In this document: piece after piece, positions 1 to 5,010 of the stretch
Numbering within the stretch: position 1 is the stretch's first letter
Layout: each line of letters opens with the position of its first letter
Source: Acidobacteriota bacterium
GTDB lineage: Bacteria > Acidobacteriota > Vicinamibacteria > Vicinamibacterales > JAFNAJ01
Length of the DNA: 5,010 nt
Assembly (NCBI GenBank): GCA_017860085.1
Contig: JAFNAJ010000238.1
Span: 1-5,010 of the forward strand
Reading direction: 5' to 3'
Made by a program: the position numbers and the translations under genes
Notes under the pieces: model-generated
Seen by the model: only the letters and a program-made list of their open reading frames with translations
What the model was told of the DNA's origin: nothing
The model's database searches: none

Positions 1-716
1 CCGTGCCCCGGGAAGTGCTTGAGCGTCGCGAGCATGCCGCCGGCCTGCAGTCCCCGCACGTAGGCCGCTGCGAGGGCACCGACCTTGGCAGGGTCCTCGC
101 CGAACGACCGTGTGTTGATCACCGGGTTGCGGGCGTTGTTGTTGACGTCGACGACTGGTGCGAAATTGACGTGCACACCGATCGCGCGGGACTCGACGGC
201 CGTGATGCGCCCGGCCTCGAACGCGAGCCGCTCGTCGCCGGCCGCGCCAAAGGCCATCGCTCGCGGGAACAGCGTCGCACCCTGGATCCGGAACCCCACG
301 CCGGCTTCGAAGTCGCCGGTGTTCAGCAGCGGCACCGTCGCGCGCGCCTGCAGCCGATTGAGCGTCGCTGCCGCCTCGAGCGGATCGCCCAGCAACACGG
401 CGCCGTAGCCGGCACCCAGCAGCACGTCCGGCACCGCCTGCGACCCGCCAAAGACGTGCAGGCCGCCGACGCCGTAGCGCCCGACCAGTTCGGCCAGCCG
501 CACGAATTCCTCCGAGTCGGTGCTGAGGAACGTCGACTCGAACGACGGCACGAAGAGCTGCCCGACCTTCTGCTCGAGGGTCAGCGCCTTCAAGGTGCGC
601 TCGACCCACCGCTGGGCGGTTCTGTCGAGGGCCTGATCGTCGGGTCGGGCCACGGCCACGAGCGTCCCGGTCAAGAAGACGAGACCGATGGCCGCGTGAA
701 GGAGTCGTCGATGCAT
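1..716 (-). CDS. Secreted glycoside hydrolase family 3 protein, beta-N-acetylglucosaminidase type (3' end outside window)
   Basis: The N-terminal 238 residues of a GH3 hydrolase are read on the minus strand; the gene leaves the window at base 1. Residues 1-23 look like a Sec signal peptide: Arg-Arg, a hydrophobic core, then AVA before RPDD. This points to a periplasmic or exported enzyme. GH3 signatures follow in order: LEQKVGQLF, LLNTGDFEAG, the fP-x-x-MAFGA segment, NFAPVVDVNNN, INTRSFGEDP (residues 200-209) and KHFPGHG at the window edge. The KHFPGHG form is typical of GH3 N-acetylglucosaminidases such as NagZ, which carry a catalytic His in the following loop. They cleave GlcNAc residues, often from cell-wall fragments. 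In some phyla such proteins are fused to a C-terminal beta-lactamase-like domain, which cannot be seen here. The start at 716 is chosen because the signal peptide begins there. In-frame ATGs at 734 and 761 are alternatives, and none of the three has a clear Shine-Dalgarno. Family assignment is firm; the exact substrate is inferred. Confidence 0.9.
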   Translation of the reverse strand, partial: MHRRLLHAAIGLVFLTGTLVAVARPDDQALDRTAQRWVERTLKALTLEQKVGQLFVPSFESTFLSTDSEEFVRLAELVGRYGVGGLHVFGGSQAVPDVLLGAGYGAVLLGDPLEAAATLNRLQARATVPLLNTGDFEAGVGFRIQGATLFPRAMAFGAAGDERLAFEAGRITAVESRAIGVHVNFAPVVDVNNNARNPVINTRSFGEDPAKVGALAAAYVRGLQAGGMLATLKHFPGH

Positions 717-795
717 GGACACAGGAACGAGCATACGGCAGGGATCGTAAACCACGGGCATCGTGCGAAGCCACAGTCCTCGACGGCTGAAGGCC

Positions 796-801
796 TATAA
801 T
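796..801 (+). promoter_or_regulatory. Perfect -10 box (TATAAT) of the moaB/mog-moeA operon
   Basis: TATAAT lies seven bases upstream of the GTG start codon at 809, so the expected transcription start falls at or within a base or two of the GTG itself. No convincing -35 hexamer is visible at 16-18 bp spacing, and there is no room for a Shine-Dalgarno. This is the layout of a leaderless transcript. The -10 match is seen; the leaderless reading is inferred. A weaker minus-strand -10-like hexamer (TACGAT, 744-749) might serve the divergent GH3 gene. Confidence 0.65.
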
Positions 802-808
802 TTCGCCC

Positions 809-1312
809 GTGACCCATGTGCACCATCGCGCCACGTCTCCGGCTCGCACGCGGTGTGCCGTCCTCACGGTGAGCGACACCCGTACGGCGGAAACCGACAC
901 GTCGGGCCGCGCGATTGCCGAGCTGCTGGCGGCCCACGGTCACGAGGTGGCCTGGCAGGCCATCGTGCGCGACGAGCCGCTCGAGGTGCGAGCCCTGGTC
1001 GAGACCCAGCTCGCACGACCCGACGTCGACGTGGTGATCACCACGGGAGGCACGGGCCTGTCGTCTCGCGACCGGACGTACGAGGCACTCGTGGGCCTGC
1101 TCGAGACGCGCATCGACGGCTTTGGCGAGCTGTTCCGGGCGCTGAGCTACGGCGAGATCGGCGCCGCCGCCATGATGAGCCGCGCCTGCGCCGGTGCGGC
1201 GCGAGGCCGCGTGGTCATCATGCTGCCGGGCTCGGAAGCCGCCGTGCGGCTGGCGATGACGAAACTGATCCTGCCAGAGCTCGGCCACCTCGTCCGCGAG
1301 GTCTCACGCTAG
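809..1312 (+). CDS. moaB: MoaB/Mog-family molybdopterin adenylyltransferase
   Basis: This 167-residue protein spans the single MoCF-binding domain usual for MoaB/Mog. The family activates molybdopterin by adenylylation with ATP before molybdenum is inserted, in the cytoplasm. Visible motifs are VLTVSDTR (residues 18-25), the molybdopterin-binding TTGGTG (78-83) followed by the conserved Asp88, FGELFR (105-110), and LPGS (139-142) before a conserved C-terminal LILPELGHL helix. The FGELFRxLSYxEIG segment resembles MoaB more than long-form Mog, but the two are functional equivalents and the symbol is a family-level choice. The start is GTG at 809, directly after a TATAAT box and without a ribosome binding site. 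A second in-frame GTG at 818 is an alternative that would leave a leader of about nine bases. moeA follows 12 bases after the TAG stop, so the two genes are almost certainly co-transcribed. Confidence 0.93.
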   Translation: MTHVHHRATSPARTRCAVLTVSDTRTAETDTSGRAIAELLAAHGHEVAWQAIVRDEPLEVRALVETQLARPDVDVVITTGGTGLSSRDRTYEALVGLLETRIDGFGELFRALSYGEIGAAAMMSRACAGAARGRVVIMLPGSEAAVRLAMTKLILPELGHLVREVSR

Positions 1313-1315
1313 ACC

Positions 1316-1319
1316 GGAG
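1316..1319 (+). promoter_or_regulatory. Shine-Dalgarno of moeA (GGAG)
   Basis: GGAG sits five bases before the ATG at 1325, inside the 12-base gap after the moaB stop. It supports ATG 1325 as the moeA start and SD-dependent translation of the second gene. The first gene of the operon has no such site. Confidence 0.7.
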
Positions 1320-1324
1320 CCCCG

Positions 1325-2542
1325 ATGCGTCCGTTTGTCTCCACGCTGCCACTCGACCGCGCCCTCGCGATCATCCAGACCGCAGCGACCCCCATCGACG
1401 TGGTCGAGCACGTGACACTCGAGGCGGCCGCGGGACGTGTGCTCGCGCGCCACATCGACGCGACGCTCGACGTGCCGCCCTTCGACCGATCGGCCATGGA
1501 CGGCTTCGCCGTCGTGGCCAACGACACCGTCGGTGCCTCGCCGACCACACCGGTCGTACTCGACGTCGTGTCGACGATCTACGCGGGAGACTCGCCAGGC
1601 AGCACGACGGACGGGATCCAACCAGGCCAGTGCTGCGAGATCGCCACCGGCGCTCCCCTGCCACCCGGGGCCGACGCCGTCGTCATGGTGGAGGACACCG
1701 AGCGACAGGGCGACGACCGCGTGCGCGTACGAACGCCCGCAGCGCCCTTTCAGCACGTGGGACGACGCGGCAGCGATGTCGGTGCGGGCGGCCGTGCGCT
1801 GGAGTGCGGGGCGTTCCTGACCACGGGTCGGGTCGGCCTCCTTGCGGCGCTCGGCACATCAGCCGTGCCTGTCTACGCAAAACCGGAGATCGCGCTGGCG
1901 TCGAGCGGCAACGAGGTCGTCACGTCAGGACGACCGCTCGGGCCCGGCCAGATCTACGACGTCAATGCGATCACGCTCAAGGCCGTGGTCGAGGCGCACG
2001 GCGGTCGCGCGCGCGTCCATCCACCCGCTCGCGACACCCTGGCCGACCTGGCGCGTCTGCTGGACACGGTGGCCGGCGCTCACCTGGTGGTGATCTCGGG
2101 CGGCAGTTCCGTCGGTGACCGCGATCTGCTCGTCGATGCGGTCGCGCGACGTGGCGAGATCCTGTTTCATGGGATCGCCGTGAAGCCCGGCAAGCCGACG
2201 CTGTTTGGCCGAATCGGCGCCCAGCTCGTGCTGGGCATGCCCGGGAACCCCACATCGTGCCTGTCGAACGCCTACATCCTGCTGGTGCCGTTGCTCCGCA
2301 CGCTGGCCCGGCTGCCCGCCCATCGCCCCCAACTGCGGCGCCTGCCCCTCAGCTCCGCGGTGAAGTCGACGCCCGAGCGGCACCAGTTCTACCCGGTGCG
2401 GATTGATGACGAGCGAGCGGTGCCGGTGTTCAAGGGATCGGGCGACATCACCAGCCTGTCCGACGCCGACGGCTACATCGAAATCCCCATCGGCGTCGGC
2501 TCGGTCGCCGCCGGCACGCTCGTTGACGTGAAGCTGTTCTAG
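1325..2542 (+). CDS. moeA: Molybdopterin molybdotransferase MoeA
   Basis: This 405-residue protein is of normal MoeA length. MoeA inserts molybdate into adenylylated molybdopterin, releasing AMP and giving the mature Mo cofactor; it is the next step after the upstream MoaB-type enzyme. Motifs in order: PPFDRSAMDGFAV (residues 51-63, with the conserved Asp59), EIATGAPLPPGADAVV, GSDV with Asp151, ASSGNEV, the MoCF-domain ISGGSSVGDRD (257-267), AVKPGKP (285-291) and MPGNPTS (305-311), and the C-terminal domain IV segment GSGDITSLSDADGYIEIP. SGGSSVG varies slightly from the more usual SGGVSVG. All expected domains are present with no frameshift. The start has a good GGAG site. The TAG stop (2540-2542) shares bases with the stop of the convergent superoxide dismutase gene, leaving no intergenic space for a terminator. 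Confidence 0.96.
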   Translation: MRPFVSTLPLDRALAIIQTAATPIDVVEHVTLEAAAGRVLARHIDATLDVPPFDRSAMDGFAVVANDTVGASPTTPVVLDVVSTIYAGDSPGSTTDGIQPGQCCEIATGAPLPPGADAVVMVEDTERQGDDRVRVRTPAAPFQHVGRRGSDVGAGGRALECGAFLTTGRVGLLAALGTSAVPVYAKPEIALASSGNEVVTSGRPLGPGQIYDVNAITLKAVVEAHGGRARVHPPARDTLADLARLLDTVAGAHLVVISGGSSVGDRDLLVDAVARRGEILFHGIAVKPGKPTLFGRIGAQLVLGMPGNPTSCLSNAYILLVPLLRTLARLPAHRPQLRRLPLSSAVKSTPERHQFYPVRIDDERAVPVFKGSGDITSLSDADGYIEIPIGVGSVAAGTLVDVKLF

Positions 2543-3141
2543 CCCTTCAGCCGCTTGTTGATCTCGGCCCAGTTGACCACGTTCCACCACGCGTCGACGT
2601 AGTCGGCGCGGCGGTTCTGGTAGTGCAGGTAGTAGGCGTGCTCCCACACGTCGATGCCGAACACGGGTCGCTTCCCCTCCATCATCGGGTTGTCCTGGTT
2701 GGCCGTGCTCATGATGGAGAGTCTGCCGCCTGCCTCGATGACCCACGCCCAGCCAGAGCCGAAGCGCCCAATCGCTGCCTTCTTGAACTCGTCCCTGAAC
2801 TTGTCGAAGCCGCCGAACGACGCGTTGATGGCGTCGGCAATGGCGCCCGTCGGAACGCCGCCGGCCTTCGGGCCCATGATCTGCCAGAACATGGTGTGGT
2901 TGACGTGCCCGCCGCCGTTGTTGCGCACGGCCGTGCGGATGTTCTCAGGAACCGCGTTGAGATCCTTGATGAGGTCGTCGGCGCTCTTGCCCGCCAGCGC
3001 CGTCTGTCCCTCGAGCGCGGCATTCAGGTTGGTGACATAGGCCGCGTGGTGCTTCCCGTGGTGGATCTCCATCGTCCGCGTGTCGATGAACGGCTCGAGG
3101 GCGTTGAAGGCGTACGGCAGTGGTGCCAGTTCGTGAGCCAT
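2539..3141 (-). CDS. sodA: Superoxide dismutase, Fe/Mn family, Mn-type
   Basis: This 200-residue protein is the usual length for a bacterial Fe/Mn superoxide dismutase, which converts superoxide to oxygen and hydrogen peroxide. No signal peptide is seen, so it should be cytoplasmic. The four metal ligands are in place: His27 (in MEIHHGKHH), His82 (in NHTMFW), Asp164 and His168 (in DVWEHAYY). Family blocks GGGHVNH (76-82), FGSGWAWV (127-134) and WWNVVNW (185-191) are intact. The GGGH segment and Gln149 in ANQDNP place the outer-sphere glutamine as in Mn enzymes rather than Fe enzymes; cambialistic activity cannot be excluded. ATG 3141 is preceded by a strong Shine-Dalgarno. The gene lies 23 bases after mqnE on the same strand, so it is probably transcribed with it. 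A much longer open frame continuing upstream past 3141 is a by-product of GC-rich DNA overlapping mqnE. Confidence 0.95.
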   Translation of the reverse strand: MAHELAPLPYAFNALEPFIDTRTMEIHHGKHHAAYVTNLNAALEGQTALAGKSADDLIKDLNAVPENIRTAVRNNGGGHVNHTMFWQIMGPKAGGVPTGAIADAINASFGGFDKFRDEFKKAAIGRFGSGWAWVIEAGGRLSIMSTANQDNPMMEGKRPVFGIDVWEHAYYLHYQNRRADYVDAWWNVVNWAEINKRLKG

Positions 3142-3147
3142 GGGATG

Positions 3148-3154
3148 TCCTCCC
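3148..3154 (-). promoter_or_regulatory. Shine-Dalgarno of sodA (GGGAGGA)
   Basis: GGGAGGA lies six bases upstream of the ATG at 3141, within the short mqnE-sodA gap. It fixes the sodA start and rules out a longer N-terminus. The strong site allows independent initiation even if translation of the upstream mqnE ends early at its in-frame TGA. Confidence 0.8.
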
Positions 3155-3164
3155 TGCTGTGTGT

Positions 3165-4259
<1,095 letters not shown>

Positions 4260-4276
4260 GGCTCCCAGAACTCTTG

Positions 4277-4305
4277 ATGATAGGTCAATGACACGGGCCG
4301 GGCAA
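4277..4305 (-). promoter_or_regulatory. Probable promoter of the mqnE-sodA operon
   Basis: On the minus strand, TTGCCC (4300-4305) and TATCAT (4277-4282) are separated by 17 bases, a sigma-70-like arrangement with a five-of-six match at -10. Transcription would start near 4270, leaving a leader of about ten bases. A GGGAG stretch (4262-4266) sits only two bases before the ATG at 4259, which is unusually close for a Shine-Dalgarno. Confidence 0.5.
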
Positions 4306-4355
4306 ACACCTCACTCGGCGGTCGGCGCTCAGCTGGGTCGCGCTGCAACGCCGCG

Positions 4356-4364
4356 TGCTATACT
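4356..4364 (+). promoter_or_regulatory. Extended -10 promoter of the cobalamin riboswitch transcript
   Basis: TGC followed by TATACT (4359-4364) forms an extended -10 element. The expected start is near 4371, just ahead of the first riboswitch stem. No good -35 hexamer is seen at the usual spacing, which fits an extended -10 promoter. It fires away from the mqnE promoter about 55 bases to the left. Confidence 0.6.
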
Positions 4365-4375
4365 CCGCCTCAATA

Positions 4376-4556
4376 GCGCTCCGGGGGACAGGGAAGCTGG
4401 GTGCAAAGCCCACACGGTCCCGCCACTGTGAGCGGGGAGCGGCGATCGCAGGGCCAGCTGGCAGCAACCGGCGGCCCGTCACTGTGCCTGGCAGGGCACG
4501 GGAAGACCACGATCGCACGCGATGATCCGCAAGTCAGGAGACCTCCTCCCGGACAC
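4376..4556 (+). ncRNA. Cobalamin (B12) riboswitch aptamer
   Basis: The conserved core of the cobalamin riboswitch is present in order: GGGAA followed by GGTGCAAA (4391-4407), the CCCGCCACTGTGA segment (from about 4419), a second GTCACTGTGCCTGGCAGG arm (from 4479), CGGGAAGACC (from about 4499), and the B12 box CGCAAGTCAGGAGACC (from 4528). The closing stem P1 can form between TCCGGG (4380-4385) and CCCGGA (4548-4553). The aptamer binds an adenosyl- or other cobalamin and normally represses B12 uptake or synthesis genes when the vitamin is plentiful. It lies 5' of a TonB-dependent receptor gene, a typical target. The exact ends are approximate. Confidence 0.96.
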
Positions 4557-4620
4557 GCTCCTTTCGCCACGCGACCAATGTCGCGGGGGCGCCGGCGCGA
4601 GGACACGCCGGAAGAGGAGG
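4542..4620 (+). promoter_or_regulatory. Riboswitch expression platform with anti-Shine-Dalgarno and SD
   Basis: CCTCCTC (4542-4548), overlapping the end of the B12 box, is an exact complement of GAGGAGG (4614-4620), which contains the ribosome binding site AGGAGG of the receptor gene three bases before its ATG. Between them are two perfect 6-bp hairpins: CGCGAC/GTCGCG (4570-4575 with 4580-4585, loop CAAT) and CCGGCG/CGCCGG (4592-4597 with 4606-4611). No T-run follows either hairpin, so control is probably at translation, by hiding or freeing the SD, rather than by a terminator. Which cobalamin state exposes the SD cannot be settled by eye. Confidence 0.6.
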
Positions 4621-4623
4621 TTC

Positions 4624-5010
4624 ATGGTCGTTCGGTTCGTCTCGCTGGCAGGCAAGTCCGCGTGCCGGCTCCCCGCGTGCCTCTCACTGTTTCTGCTCTC
4701 CGCGACACTCGCGTCCGCCGCGACCATTCGCGGCACGGTGATCGATCCCGACGGCCAGCGCGTCGCTGCGGCGACCGTACGCATCGAGCACGCCACGCTG
4801 CCGACGCGCACGGTCGTCACCGATCCCCACGGTGAGTTCCGCGCTGAGGCGGTGCCGCCTGGCGACTACGAGATCCGCGTGCTGGCGCCTGGACTGCGCG
4901 CCGACGCGGTCGCCGTGACCGTTGCGGATGGTGCCGATATCCCGCTCACGATTCGGCTGGCATTGTCAGCCATCGACGAATCCATCGTCGTCTCGGCCGC
5001 CCAGGTCGAG
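4624..5010 (+). CDS. TonB-dependent outer-membrane receptor, probable B12 transporter (3' end outside window)
   Basis: The first 129 residues of a TonB-dependent receptor are present. Residues 1-33 form a long signal peptide with basic residues, a hydrophobic SLFLLSATLA core and an ASA site. Residues 35-112 form a carboxypeptidase-regulatory-like Ig-fold domain: IRGTVIDPDGQRVAAATV, a TDPHGEFRAEAVPPGDYEIRV turn region, and LTIRL. ESIVVSA (119-125) then resembles a TonB box at the start of the plug. The beta-barrel lies beyond the window. Such receptors import large scarce nutrients across the outer membrane using TonB energy. The upstream cobalamin riboswitch makes cobalamin or a precursor the likely substrate, in the role of BtuB. 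That is inferred from context, since no substrate-specific barrel sequence is visible. ATG 4624 is supported by AGGAGG (4615-4620), the signal peptide and the riboswitch anti-SD. N-terminal regulatory-like domains on these receptors are common in Acidobacteriota and Bacteroidota. Confidence 0.9.
   Translation, partial: MVVRFVSLAGKSACRLPACLSLFLLSATLASAATIRGTVIDPDGQRVAAATVRIEHATLPTRTVVTDPHGEFRAEAVPPGDYEIRVLAPGLRADAVAVTVADGADIPLTIRLALSAIDESIVVSAAQVE

Noticed and set aside
3..800. A 265-codon plus-strand open frame antisense to the GH3 gene
   Set aside because: The minus strand carries a signal peptide and GH3 motifs ending in KHFPGHG. The plus-strand translation is rich in Arg, Gly and His with no recognisable domain.
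763..2118. A 451-codon plus-strand open frame across moaB and moeA
   Set aside because: It is an Arg/Gly-rich shadow frame of two clearly recognised genes and has no family features.
4592..4611. Intrinsic terminator in the riboswitch leader
   Set aside because: The CCGGCG/CGCCGG hairpin is perfect, but it is followed by AAGAGGAGG rather than a T-run, so it does not look like a rho-independent terminator.

Overview
The window is high-GC, densely coded bacterial DNA. The gene set suggests an acidobacterium, probably of the Vicinamibacteria/Luteitalea type. The clues are a futalosine-route menaquinone gene, a TonB-dependent receptor with a carboxypeptidase-regulatory-like N-terminal domain, and the GC-rich codon use. 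This placement is an inference from gene content, not from a marker gene.

Layout, left to right. (1) Bases 1-716, minus strand: the N-terminal part of a secreted glycoside hydrolase family 3 enzyme of the beta-N-acetylglucosaminidase type; it runs off the left edge. (2) A short divergent promoter region (717-808) with a perfect TATAAT box placed so that transcription should start on or next to the GTG start codon of the next gene. (3) Bases 809-2542, plus strand: a two-gene molybdenum cofactor operon, a MoaB/Mog-type molybdopterin adenylyltransferase followed by MoeA (molybdenum insertase). (4) Bases 2539-4259, minus strand: a two-gene operon, mqnE (aminofutalosine synthase, a radical SAM enzyme of menaquinone synthesis) followed by a Mn-type superoxide dismutase. 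The stop codons of moeA and sodA overlap tail to tail in one CTAG. (5) Bases 4260-4623: a divergent regulatory region with the mqnE promoter on the minus strand, an extended -10 promoter on the plus strand, a complete cobalamin riboswitch and its expression platform. (6) Bases 4624-5010, plus strand: the start of a TonB-dependent outer-membrane receptor, presumably a B12 (BtuB-like) transporter under riboswitch control; it runs off the right edge.

The main surprise is in mqnE. The gene is full length and intact except for one in-frame TGA at codon 70, exactly where the first cysteine of the radical SAM CxxxCxxC motif belongs. The reading frame continues through the other two cysteines and about 290 further well-conserved residues to a normal TAG stop. 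The bases just after the TGA can form a hairpin with a perfect 6-bp base stem and a GU near its tip, roughly as a bacterial SECIS element would. Three readings are possible: a selenocysteine-containing MqnE, a recent nonsense mutation, or a one-base sequence error. The window alone cannot decide between them. A selenocysteine ligand on a radical SAM iron-sulfur cluster would be very unusual.

The other genes are ordinary housekeeping and transport functions. The Moco genes and mqnE/sodA are linked by position, not by any obvious shared pathway.
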